A DNA stretch of 64,000 bases from Macrocystis pyrifera (taxonomy: Eukaryota; Sar; Phaeophyceae; Laminariales; Laminariaceae): NCBI GenBank assembly GCA_031763025.1, contig JASSKH010000029.1, forward strand, positions 620,001 to 684,000, written 5' to 3'. The position numbers and the translations under genes are program-made. The notes under the pieces were generated by a model. It searched no databases and was not told where the DNA came from. It saw only the letters and a list, made by a program, of their open reading frames with translations. Shown piece after piece: positions 1-13,500 of this stretch; the stretch's first letter is position 1, and every line of letters starts with the position of its first letter.

Positions 1-159
1 ACTGGGCGCGATAGATCGTGTTCCAACAAAGAGCAAACGATTAAATTTACACTGACATTCGCACACCTACTTTTTTGTAGGACAGGTCGTGATCTACGGT
101 AGTAAGTCCTCGCATGCCGCTGAGGAAGGTTTGTGCGGTTCCAACCCCCGGCAAATGTT

Positions 160-280
160 TGCTGCATCCAAGCCGGCCCAATCAACCTAGAGTCTCGCCA
201 CCAAGCACAGCACCCAAACGCTGATCACTACTGCCATAGGCCTCGGGTTAGATTTCGGGTAGGAGGGTCGGCTTTTGCGC
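160..280 (+). repeat. Fragment related to the 30218-30542 element
   Basis: Shares CAACCTAGAGTCT, AAGCACAGCA and the CGGGTTAG/GAGGGTCGGCTT tract with 30340-30490, without recognisable ends. Confidence 0.6.
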
Positions 281-287
281 ACCAAGC

Positions 288-305
288 ATAGTAGTAGTTA
301 AGTTT

Positions 306-347
<42 letters not shown>

Positions 348-354
348 CAGCAGT
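288..354 (+). repeat. (AGT)n microsatellite
   Basis: Nearly uninterrupted AGT triplets, directly before the first MITE-1 copy. Confidence 0.9.
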
Positions 355-364
355 ATTAGTGAAA

Positions 365-469
365 TTACCGGGGTCCATAGTTAACAGGACCTATGGTTTA
401 CATAAAAACCTATATATTTACCTATTTTTACTAACAAAATTTGGTCCCGTTAACTATGGGCCCCCATAA
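365..469 (+). mobile_element. MITE-1 copy
   Basis: Reference-like copy: TTACCGGGGTCCATAG left end, inverted CTATGGGCCCCCATAA right end, A/T-rich core. The outermost bases have mutated. Confidence 0.9.
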
Positions 470-619
470 TAGTAGTATAAAAGGAAGGCAGGTGCATGTA
501 GATATATACGCCACCGGTGGCGCATGCATTTTCCCCCCCCTCTCAACCTTGTACGAAATGAGAAGGACTGTTTATAGTCAAAGCGCGCACCTGCGCAGGA
601 AAGGGGGTTATTATCAACA

Positions 620-1010
620 TCGGTGTCGAAATACCAAAATATCGATTTCAAATATCAATATCGATGTAAAAGTAATAATATCGACATCTGTATTCAATAC
701 CAGCAATACGAATCAAGCAATATCGATATCAAAATAACAATATCGATATAAATTACCAACATCGATATCAAAATACAAAAATATCTATGTCAAATATCAA
801 TATCGATATCAAATAAAGCATATCGACCTCAGCATTCAACACCAACACTACGAATCAATGCCGATATCAAAATACCAATGTCGATATAAAATACCAATAT
901 CGGTATCAAAATACCAATATCCATATAAAATACCAATACTCGTATCGATATCAAAATACCAAAGCATCAACAAAATATCGATATCACTGTTCAATACCAA
1001 CATTACTGCA
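620..1010 (+). repeat. Degenerate ~24 bp tandem repeat (ATCGATATCAAAATACCAA)
   Basis: Repeated TATCGATATCAAAATACCAA units with point changes fill the region between MITE-1 and gene A exon 11. Confidence 0.85.
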
Positions 1011-1038
1011 TACCGAGAGCGACATCAATTCCTCTCAC

Positions 1039-1134
1039 CTTCCACCAGATGAGCAGGCTGAACATGTACGAAGGCGTGATCCTGAGCAGGCGGTGGAGGT
1101 AGAAAAAAGGAAGCCACGACGAGACCCTCCGCGC
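1039..1134 (-). CDS. Gene A exon 11: HRLLRITP segment
   Basis: 32 codons, phase 0 to 0, with [20 protein letters not shown] matching the family's [RK]-R-x-x-R-[IL]-x-P-x-Y helix start. The donor AAG/GTGAGA is good; the phase-0 acceptor GATAG has a poor pyrimidine tract. No later exon is seen before position 1. Confidence 0.8.
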
Positions 1135-4100
1135 CTATCATCACATTGGACAGAATTTTTCAGAAACAGTGTGATACCGATGTACGCGCAGCGAGCGGGT
1201 ACACCGGCAGCATAGACCCACGGACGAGAATATATCCTTCCGCGGGGACGTCAGTGATCAGGACCCGAACCATAATACACAAAAACCGATCTATTCCAGT
1301 ATTTTTACCAAGTTTTTTTTTTTTTTGTCCTGACTGCTAGACTACGGGGGACTTTAGCAATCAGGACCCAAAACATGCACAAAACCTACATACACATTCC
1401 AGCAACTTTACCAACCATACGTACTACGGGCGACCACAGTAAATGGGACCAAATATTGTTATTACGGGGGGCCACAGTAAGTAGCACCAAACATTGTGAC
1501 TAAAAATAGGTAAATATATAGGTTTTCGTGTATGCCACAGGTCCTATTAACTATGGACCCCCGCAATAGTAAACAAAGGAAAATTTATGGTAGGTTTTTG
1601 TGTGTACCGTAACAACGCAACACAAGGGCAACTTTTTGGGGGACGCTCGTACGAAATAAATTTGGATGGAAGACACACAAACAAACAAACAAACAAACAA
1701 ACAAACAAAAAAGTTCTCAGCGGCGAGGGCTACACACTGAATCCGACCACTCTGTCCCGAAACAGAAGGAGCAAATATATTGAATATTAGTGTTAAAGCG
1801 TTCTCTTTATTTTGGGGCGGACTGGTACGTCCGAGGGTATACCTGGTGCACAAGCAGTAAGTAGCCTATGCTCAAAGGTTGTTCAAGGATGGTATCACGA
1901 TGACTTCGCAAGGCTCGCTCAGATTGCAGTACTGGCAGTAGGCGTTTCTTCTTCTTGTCGGCGGGCCCACGCCGCAATCAAGTGATATCGTGCGGCTCGG
2001 AGGTAGTAGACCTTAAGCCTTTTATTACGGGGTCCATAGTAAATAGGACCAAATACTGTTGGTAAAAATATGGAAATATATGGGTGTTTGTGTGTACCGT
2101 AGGTCCTGTTAACTATAGCCCCCCGCAATAGTACGACAGTCCCGTCTGGGCGACAAACTACTTGAAATTAGAGTGGCTTGTGCCCGAACACGGGACCGCG
2201 GTTCTAAAGGGCTAAAATTGGTTCACACTATTACGGGGGGCCATAGTAAACAGGACCTACGGCACACACAAAAACCTATACATTTCGCTATTTTTACCTA
2301 CAATATATGGTCCTATTTACTATGGCCCCCCGTAACATTACCAACCGAATGCAACGATGAATACTCGTACATTTTCACCCACCCATACCTTCTTTCTTGC
2401 AGGGTACCCGGTATGATGTATAAGCTACAGCTTTAGTATACAACTGGCATACAAGTAGGTGACCCTCTATAATGCCGGTTGAGTGCTACTACGGGGGTAC
2501 ATAGTTAACAGGACCCACGATGTACATAAAAACCTATATATTTGCCTATTTTTACTGACAAAAATTGGTCCCGTTAACTATGGACCCCCGTAATAATAAC
2601 AGTGCCGATGAAGCCGCTTGGCGCGGATGGGATCAAGCAAGTGTGGCAAGCAGTGTGCTATATAATATCATACCATTTGATGTATCACATCACGTCTCAC
2701 CTTGACCCCGGTGTGGTCGTGTTTGAAGCGGCGCAGCATGGCGTACACCACCAGGAAGCCCGACACGAAAAAAAAAGTGTCCACCGAGAACCTGTCGCGA
2801 TGGGTTCGCACCAATCAGGACCTGGTATCATATACACAAAACCCAGATATTCCAGTATTTTTACCAAAAGCCTGTTTAGTCCCGTAATAGTAGAAATATC
2901 ATATCGTCTCAACAACGGAATAAATAAATCGTCTTCTATACGGAGTATCGTATCGTGTTATTACGGCGGTACATAGTTAACAGGACCTATGGTATGCATA
3001 AAAACCTATATATTTACCTATTTTTACTAACAAAATTTGGTCCCGTTAACTATGGACCCCCTATTTTTACTAACAAAATTTGGTCCCGTTAGCTATGGAC
3101 CCCCCGTAATAGAATGCTAGAAAGTCGTATCGTGTAGTAACGTCACATCGCCTCAAGAACATCATTCGTACGTATCGTGTTATTACGGGGGACCATGGTA
3201 AATAGGACCAAATACTGTTTAGTAAAAATAGTAAAATATATAGGTTTTTACGCATACGATAGGTCCTATTAACTATGCACCCCCGTGATAGCATATTTGT
3301 ACAAGTGCATATCGTGTGCCGAGCATATCATATCGTGTTAGAACAATAGAATACCATTTCATGGAACGATATCATAATAGTGTTGGAATGTTAGAATACC
3401 ACTTCATGCCGTAATGATATAATATCGTCTTAGAACATCACATGTATCGTGTTACGATATCATACGGGTATCGTGTAAGAATACCATATCGTGTCAGAAT
3501 ATCATACTGGTAGTGTTGGAATATCATATCGTCTTAGGCCGTTTTTCCTATGCGGTTCGATTTTTGAGCTTCAGATTTTGACCCGATGGCATTTTCAGAT
3601 ATGAGCTTGACAAATCGAAAGGGTCTTCCTATGCGGAAAAATCAGATTTATTGTGCGTGTAGAGATTCGAGCAAACGCCGAGACCAACTGCTGTTTCTGT
3701 GAATTGGGGCCGCGAAGAGACGCGCTGCCCCGCGCGTAGGACCCAAGCGTCCGAGCCCACGCTGACTGCCTCTAGTCTGGTAGCGAAGAGACGTGGCGAG
3801 TGCGCTAGAGTCAACCTGTCTTGGTATTTTGTGTTTCGTTTTGTGACTTACTTGACTGCAGCTGCTGCTGCTGACAGCTGCAGTGTAGTCTACGAGTACG
3901 TATCCACGGAGAGGCGCGTGCCGAATGCTCTTCTCTTGGTCTCTAGGCCCGAGCCCGCGCCAGCCGACTCTAGTGTGGCCACAGAGGAACGCGCCGTCCG
4001 CGCGTCGGGCGCGAAGCAACGTCGCTATACAGCTGTATCACCATCCAACTCATCGATCGTTCTGCTGCTGTTTGCTGTCGCGGATAACATCTTGAATTTA

Positions 4101-7100
4101 GAGAGCATGCCATTTTTCGATTTGAAAATCTGACGACCCAGGTCGTCGGATTTTGGCCCAAAATCCGACGACTTGGGTCATCGGATTCTCAAATCGAAAT
4201 TTTTCCGGTCGGATTTTGCATAATCGGACTGCATAAGTAGGGTCATTCGATTTTGAGATCGAAAAAATACAAATCTGAAGCTCGAAATCGAACCGCACAG
4301 GAAACGGCCCTAGAGCATCACTATGGCCTTCACCACGAGAAAGACGGAAACGAGAAAAAAAAAAAAGTCCACCGAGAACCTGCCGCGATGCGTTAAAATA
4401 TCATATTAATATCAATTCAACATTATCACACCAGGTACAGCGCAAGAACACAATGTCGTGCTAGAACATCACATCGTGGTAGAATATCGTGATGGGTATC
4501 CTATCGTGTTATTAACGCCGCATCGTGACAGTATCGTGTCAGAACATCACAGCGCCGCTAAAAATATTATTAGTAGGATATCGTGTTTGTGAAAATCTAC
4601 AAATGTCGTGTTCGAAAACTACACCGTGTGAAAATACAGCAGCGGTGGTGGTACCGTGGTAAAGATTACCTTACCACTCGGCAGCGAACTGCAAGGAACG
4701 TTACCATTACGGGGGTCTGTAGTTAACAGGACCTATGGCATACATAAAAACCTATGCATTTAGATATTTTTACTAACAATATTTGGTCCTGTTAACTATG
4801 GACCCCCGTAATACTACTACATTGATTTTTCAATCACTTCAACCTCGGGACACAACGGCGGTAGGACACTGCACCAGGTATGGAGGTAGGAAATCGGGAA
4901 AATATATATATATGGCATAGTGGTGGAACATCATGTATATCGTACGTATACGTAGAATATCGGAACCTGCGGCGTGTCAACATCTTAATACTTTTTGCCG
5001 GGATGGCGAATCGGAGTGTTGGAATTGGTGTTGGAATGTTAAGAGTCGAGCGGCCGGCCATGGCAGTTCCGTTTCGCACCGTACTATACCATACCATACC
5101 ATATCATACCCTAATACCATACGATACCATACGATATCATACGATACCATATCATACCACACCATAATTACCATACGATACCATACGATATCATACGGTA
5201 CCACATCGTACCGCACCATACCATACGATACCATACCCACACCATACCACACAGCGCCATCCAGTAGTCCTCACCTGGCGGAGAAAAATATCTGACCAAA
5301 GGCCGAGGACAGGAGACCTTCGGGAGGCAGAACGGTCTCGGGGTTGATGTATCCGATCGAAGACTGGGTGCGAAGACGACGGAAGGTGTTGTCGTTGTTG
5401 AGATTGTAACTGTTGTAACTGTAACTGTTGCAATGGTTATCATGTTCGTTGTTGCTTTCACTGTTCTTCGGTAGCAAGCCAGACATCGTCACAGCTCGCT
5501 CACGGACTACAGCGAAGCACTAAGCGACGATGAGCACATACATGAAAAATAAAAAAAACCGAACGACCCCGGTGGCGCTAATGAGAGCATCCTCTCTCCC
5601 CCCCCTCCTCTCCCCTCCCCTCCCCTGCGTTCCTTCCGCATCGCCCTCCTTCTTACCTGCACCGCAAGGGTGTGCCCCAATACAACCCATAGCATGCTCA
5701 GCACACGGAGCCCATCGAACACCCTGAGGTCGCTAGCTTCTCCAACCGAGAAAATCCTGTACAGAGAAACATGCAGAGGACAACGTGGCGTGGCGGTTTA
5801 TGTCAGCACTCAAGACGCCAACAAGCGCTGACTGTTAGTGATACTGATCGCTGAATACTGCTCACCTGCGGTACCAGTGCGACTGCTGCTTACGTTGAAA
5901 CACGTTGTACATGCCGCTCTTATGAAGAGATGTAGGAACGTCTGGACACGATATTAACATGCAAACACTACTGTAGTCAAAATACGGGACATGACGGTAC
6001 CTGTGAAGAGTAATTGGGACATCATCATCATCGTCATACATCATCATCATGCATCATCATCATCATCGTGATACATCATCATCATCAGCATCATCATCAT
6101 CACAATCATCATCTTCATCGTTATCATCCCCATCATCATCGTCGTCATCATAATCATCATCGTCGCCATCATCATACATCCTCCTTTTCATCACCATCAT
6201 CATCTTCATCATCATCACCATCGTCATCATACATCATCACCACCATCCTCATCATCATACATCGTCCTGTTCATCATCATCAACATCATCATCATACATC
6301 ATCACCATCACCATCCTCATCATCATACATCATCATCGTCCTCTTCATCATCACTCTCATCCCCATCATCATCATCATCATCATCATCAATCATCACTAA
6401 TCACTAATCACTATTAGTAAGTAGGGGTATTTGACAACAAGGAACACTAGAAGCGCCACGGGCCCGCCAGAGCCGTGGTGGCACCGCCATCAACCGCATA
6501 GCAACCAAACCAGCGAGACAATCAACCGTGCAGCCCCATGCACCAACCAAATCTATGAACGGACAAACCAACCAATCAATCAACCAACCAGCCCACCTAC
6601 CAACCAACCAACCAACCAACCAACCAGTCACTCGAACCAACCAATCAACCAACACAGCAACCAACAAAACAACCAACCAACCAATCGAACCAAACAATCA
6701 ACCAACTAAACAACAAATCAACCAACTAAGCAACCAACAAACCAACCAACAAGCCAACTAACCAACTAACTAACCAACCAACCCGCCAACCAACCCAAAC
6801 GACGAGCTCAGATATCTCAAATCAACCATCGTCGCTCACCACGCCAGGTTCCTGGGCACGGAAAACGCCTTAAGGTGCTCGCTAATATGATCCCGCTGCA
6901 GCAGATACAGGTCCTCGCCATCAGAAGAATTACGGCCGGCATACTTGATCCTCTGCCCTCACAGCGACAGCAAAACCAAATCATACCGGTCATGAATAAC
7001 AGAGAGGCCGAAGGGGGGCGGGGTGGGGGTAAGGGCGGGGGTGTACTCGTGTAATGTATGGCCGTAGTTCGTACGACCACAGACCCGCGCATCCCTACAG

Positions 7101-7517
7101 CGCCGGGGCAGATCGCGTCGGATTTTTACACCGACCAGGCAGACATTGTTTATTGACCCCCAGGCGCGAAGCGCCGCGAGACGCGTAGGTGTTCGGCGAG
7201 TCGCGTGAAAGATGGGTTGTATGCATTCTACTAGGAACCGCTCGAGAAGCAGACTTTCCTGCATAGATAGATGACAACGTCGAATAAATTGAGCCATTTT
7301 TCGCTGGAGTGGCCCACTTCCAGAGAAAGCAAAGGGTAGACTATGTAACTGCCTCCTGGGTGTGAGGGTTGGTGGTGATGATGGCGGACGGGGGGGTGGC
7401 GGGTGGGAGCGGGGAGGGGGTGGGGGTAGGGGGTGGTCCGCCATGAAAGCGGAAGGCATAACAGAGGCCAAAAGAAGGTCAGTGGTGGGGATAGATATGG
7501 GGATCTGAGTTGCTGGT

Positions 7518-7550
<33 letters not shown>

Positions 7551-10500
7551 AGAGGGAGGGAATGGGGGGAGGGGCAGGGGGTTAGCGGTGGGGGTGGCCT
7601 GCCATCGCAGAGAGGGAGGCGTACAAGATCGCCGATGGATGATACAGAGGCGTCTGGCAAGGGGTGGAGGAGGCGGTGGGCGGGTGGGGGTATGGGGGTG
7701 GGGTGGTGGGTGGGAATGGGGCGAACTTTGGCGGGGGGGGGGGGGGGGGGAGAGGGGATACAAAGCGGAGAGGCATCGTCCGGCAGAAGGAAGGCGTTCT
7801 TCTTCTGTTCAAAGGGTCAAGCCCGCCCCCCGCCCCCCCGCGGCTAAGCCAGAACAACAAATGCGCGAAACAAACTCTTGTGGTCAATCCACCAAACCCG
7901 GCTCTGTTCCGGGCACATGTGTGTGCACTGAGCATTCCTAGTACGAAGCACGTATCATGCTGCAGTAGCTCGGAGATAAAATACAGCAGATCATACTCCG
8001 ACCTACCTGTGTGATGACAGTCCACCACCAACCATGGACAGATTCCACGTGGTGACTACTAGAAATGAGCACGCGCAAAACGCGCTTGCTACTTCCGCTG
8101 ACTCTGCTGTCGGTTCTGCTGTCTTCCCACTTAGGCTACTGCCAACAACAGTAGGTGGCCCCATCTAAGAGAACACAGTACAGTACACCAGGGACCTCTG
8201 TTCCCTCAGGGCTAGGGATAGGGTCGCCTAGGCTACTGACGACCACAGTAGGTGACGCCATTTAAGAGAACACGGTACAGTATATCAGGGACCTCCGTTT
8301 CCCTCAGGGTTACACGGTTGAGGTCACCTAGGCTACTGCCAACCGCAGTAGGTCGCCCCTTTCAAGAAAACACGGTGCGGAATAACAGCACACGAGGAAC
8401 CTCCTATTCCTCAGGGATATAGGGATAGGGTCCCTTCGGCTACCGCCGACTACAGTAGGTGAGCCCTACTAAGGGACCCCTTTTAAGGCACGGTAACGCG
8501 TTACAGTATACCAGGCACAATGAGACCGCTCATCCCCAAGGGCTATCAGGTTAGGGTCGCCTTCCCCACAGCCAAGTACAGTGGGTAGCCCCTTCCAGGA
8601 GACCCCGAGACAAGGGGGACCTCCAAATCCCGAACGCACTAACACTCTGGGCGGCAAATTCGAGGACCGATTCGTCTTCGTATCAACGTCAATCGATCCT
8701 GACATTTCCGCCGAGACTGTTTTTTATCGAGAGAAGAGGCTTTCTCAACAAAGGGGGTACACACGGTATCTCCGGCAGGTCAACCGTAATCAGCACGCGC
8801 AACAACGCGGGATCGTTTACCGCCGTGCCTCCACCGCGAGTTACAGCCGACTGCGGAGCAGGCGGTAGGTTCGCTCCTTCCAAGGGACTTCGAGACAAGG
8901 GACAACGGTTCACTATGCCGTACAAGGGAAGCTATCGATCCCGAACGCTCTACGGCAGGGCGACACACCATGGGTTAGGGTTCCTTTAAAAGGGGCGGCC
9001 GACAGTATTTACTTACGTGCTTTTTTTTTTTTTTTTTTTTTTCAATCCTCCGGCGGATTGGTGAAAAAAAAAAAAAAACGTAAAGCTAAAAAGCTCTCAC
9101 CACCACTCCCACCCACGTTCCAATTTACGGCATAGCTTCACCTGCGGTCCGATCAAGCTCGGCATAGCTTTCCGTCCTGACTGGGGGTAGTCCACTCCCT
9201 GGGACACCGAAAAAATACGAGCAGCAACCAGAACAGCAACAGGATGAACAAGAGCAAGAACAGCATTAACAACAGGAACGTCTTGCTCGCCCCCTATATT
9301 ACATACCTGGTGTCGGTTGGCGTCGGTCGGCGACCTGTGAAACACGCCTCTCGCTGCGTGAGCCAGACAACCAGGGTACATTTTTTTTTTTTTTTTTTTT
9401 TTTTGGCGGTTACCACGGCTGGCGGTCGAGTTAGATCATTTTCGTGCGGGGAGAACTTTAACTCCGCACAAGGGGGATGATCGTATCACGTAGTGTGTAT
9501 ATGTTGAGGCACCCACGAGACAGGTACATAGTAAACCCATTGCTGCTTCCGGGAGTGGCCACACCAGCAAAAAAAACCCCCAGCTAATTGACGATGTCAT
9601 CCACATGCAAGAAAATCCGCCTCTGAAGCGGTTCTTACTAGGATGCAGCTCACTCTTCATGCGACTCTCGCCCAACACCTCACGTTTCGCTTCGCAAAGC
9701 TTGGTGCTATGAGCAATGTCTGCCTGGTCCAACGTGCTCCGTCCCGGCATCGTGAGGATGTGCGAGGGTCTATGGTCATACGACCACGGCCATGCATGAT
9801 GATGAGTCCACCCCCCCCCCCCGCCCCTCTAACGGGGAGGTTCGAATTTGGCTCGCTTCGCATGCCTACTGATAGGTACGTACGACGTAGGCAAGACGGC
9901 CGGACGCGCGCTATACGGGGTATGTAGGGGTACTCGTGCGTACCTACTCGTAGCACGTATTTTTTTCTGGGGTTACTATTACGGGGGTCCATAGTTAATA
10001 GGACCTATGGTATACATAAAAACCTATATACTTAACTATTTTTACTAACAAATATTTGGTCCTATTTACTATGGTCCCCCGTAATAGCTACTCACTTCAC
10101 GAGCTCCTGTGTACCTCACCGATTTTTTTGTTTTTGTTTTGTTTTTCGGAGAAAAAGCGTAGGCTTAAAAAAATGAACACGATGATATATCCCCCAAGGC
10201 CTTGGAGGGGCCGTTAACGGCAAAAACATAATAGTAGCATAGGCACAAAGCGAGGGTTGCAACGACAAGGCACGCCTTATTGTCTGGTGCAACTCTGCGC
10301 GTCAAACCAGAAGGACCGCCTGGTCTACATATTACGGGGGGGCTGGGTAAATAGGACCAAATATTGATAGTAAAAATATGGAAATATATGGGTGTTTGTG
10401 TGCACCGTAGGTCCTGTTAACTACAGCCCCCCGTAATAGTAGTTTATAAACGGGCCCTACATATTCCGCCGAGAGTGTTCGGGTGTAAGCAGCTCTGTCA

Positions 10501-13500
10501 AGCCGAAAACAAAAATTAAAACAAAACAAAACGCCCAAAAATAGCTACCTACACCCCTACAGTGCCAGCACGGATCTAACCAAGGCCTCGATAGCCTGGT
10601 ACCACTCTGCGCGTCAACTATTACGGGGGTACATAGTGAATAGGACCTATCGTATACATAAAAACCTATATATTTACCTATTTTTACTAACAAAATTTGG
10701 TCCTGTTAACTATGGACCCCCGTAATAGAAGGACCGCTTTGTGTTGATATTCGTGTATAACCGGTCTTTAAATTTCCGGCCAGAATGATGGTTTTTTAGT
10801 GGAGAAATCCTGTCAAGTCACAAAAATAAAAAAAAATAAAAAATGGGCCAAAATGTGCAATACATAGTTCGTATGCCCCTGGCGTATCGTAAGCTCGGGC
10901 AGTCGACGGCTTCGCCAGCCGACCGTCCGATCAAGGTCGGCTACGTCTACTCTTGCAGCTGGCTACATATAAACGGCACTCTACCGATTCACCTGGCACC
11001 TGGTACAACAGTACATTGTTGGTACTACGGGGGACCACATAGCAAATAGGACCAACACATTTTGTAGTAAAAAATAGGTGAATGTATGAGTCCTTGTATA
11101 GGTTCTTGTGTGTACCGTAGGTCCTATTTACTATGGCTCGCCGTAATAGTGAAACCCTGTCGAGTCGAAGCCCCCGCCGATTTTGGTAGACATAAGTCGT
11201 GTGGGATCAGGTTTTTTTTGGCGGGGGGGGGGGGGGGGGGGGGTTGACGGCGGCCACCGTGAAAAAAAAAAAAAAAGGGTTCAGTTCGCTCGCGCCTACG
11301 GTGCCATCGTTTTTTTCAGCAGAATTTTCGATTCCACCCCCCACCCCCCCCCAGAAACATACATAGGCTAGGGAAGGAAGTTTTTTCGTTCCGACACCGA
11401 GCTAACTTGTTTCCGCCTCAAATATATACCTGGTATATATATATATATGGTCGAGTGAAAGAAAGCTTTCCGAAAAATATTATATTGAAGTTCGATAGAT
11501 ATATTTATATATATAGCACTCCTTTTACCGTCAACGAGAAAACAAGCGCTAAGAAGCGATAATCGTACACCAGCATTCCTGTGCGAATTCAAAGCCCTTA
11601 CAAGGCAATGACAAACCCACGGTCGGCGTGGAACGGCTCGGGTGCGGGTGTGATCAGGTCGGCGTGGGATGAGCGCGGCGGGGGGGGGGGGGGGGGAGGG
11701 TGCGAAGTGGGAGCAAGGTCGACAACGAAAAAAAATGTCGACCAGCCAGAATCTCTCGACAGGGTCGGGTCTACTCATCCTTCACACGTCGAAGAGCGGA
11801 AGGTCGAGATCATCTAATTTTCGGGCCCTTAACATAGATAAGCGTCATCCGAGCGTTACGTTATCCGAGTTGTGGGCATGTTGCGCTTGGTCTGTCCGTA
11901 GTTACCTACGGGCCCACCAGTAACATGGTCGGCAGCTTATGGTAGGCTAGCTCACATCCCCCCCCTGCCGCGGCATGCACCACCATAATATGAAACAGGG
12001 GGCGTTTGTGCGTACATAAATGAGGTCGACGCAGGTGGCGTAGACGATCAGCACGACCAGGAGGCACAGCCCTCCCGCAACCGCACAGGCGTCCCACCCG
12101 AACTTGAGCTTCCCGTAAGTGCCGCAGGTCATGCCCTGGTTGGTCGGTCGGTCGGTCGGTCGGCCCGTCGGTTGGTCCGTCGGCCGGTCGTCGTCGTCGC
12201 GAAAAATGTTCAAACGTGAGAAAAAAAAAAAAACAAACATCCGAGGACGGGGGCACGAGCGAAGGTCAACGCAAAGGCTCAAGGTTAGACGCATGCCGCG
12301 ATACGGGTACTATCGTACCCTGTTTTGGGTTAAGGATAGACGCATGCCACGATACGGGTACTACCGTACCTTATATTGGCCAAAATATTTCTGACCTGAC
12401 CGGAAATCTTAACCAATAGTGTCGGAATACCAACACACGTACATATTTACGTTTCGCGATATACCTGCCTAGGTTACCGGGAGGTTTGTCGGGGGTTGAT
12501 TTGGAATTTTCTCAAATTCAGTTTTAGGGTGACTTACCATTGGGGAGGACCATAGTAAGTAAGTAGGACCTACGGTACACACAAAAACCTAAATATTACC
12601 CTATTTTTTACCAGCAACAGGGTGACATACAATCACGGAGGACCATAGTAAATAGGACCTACGGTACACACAAAAAACCTATACAGTACCCAATTTTTAC
12701 CAACAATACTTGGTCCAATCTACTATGGTCCTCCGCTACCAATCTTACAAATAGTACTAACGAATTGCCAATACAGTAGTACTATTACGGGGGTCTTGAG
12801 TTAACAGGACCTATGGCATACATAAAAACCTATATATATATATTTAGGTATTTTTACTATTACGGGGGTCCATAGTTAACAGGACCAAATACTGTTAGTG
12901 AAAATACCTCAATATATAGGTTTTTATGTATGCCATAGGTCCTGTTAACTATAGACCCCCGTAATAACAATATTTGGTCCTGTTAACTATGGACCCCCGT
13001 AATAGTGACAAACTATCACATGGTACGTAGTCCTGACGACTTACCAGTAGTACTTTTTTCTATTTTTTTATTCATCACTTCTACTTTCCAGCCCACTCGT
13101 AGGAGGTTTATTACCCTCGACGATCTTCTGGACAAGCCGTGGTCACAGGTGTCGTCCCTTCTCCCCCCCGGTACGTGCCTTGATTTTTTGTCGCGCACAG
13201 GGTTCAACATTCCCACTGCTCGTCGATGTTCATCGAATGTAGCCAACTCACGCTTTCGCGCTTTCCGCTCATCAATTTTTTATGCAAGAAAAAAGTCGCT
13301 ACGAGCATGCACTCGGCGAGACATTGAACCCACGAAATTGATCTTGACAGGCACGCGGACCACCTACCAAGCCACCGGGGACGCCGGCCCACTACTACAG
13401 CGGTGACATAACTAACAGCAAAAATGACATACTTTCTCATCCGTACTATTATTAGTAAGTAAAACTAAGGAAATACATAGGTTGTTCTGCGGGGGGGTGG

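Noticed and set aside
6014..6400. His-rich 128-codon frame
   Set aside because: (CAT)n microsatellite.
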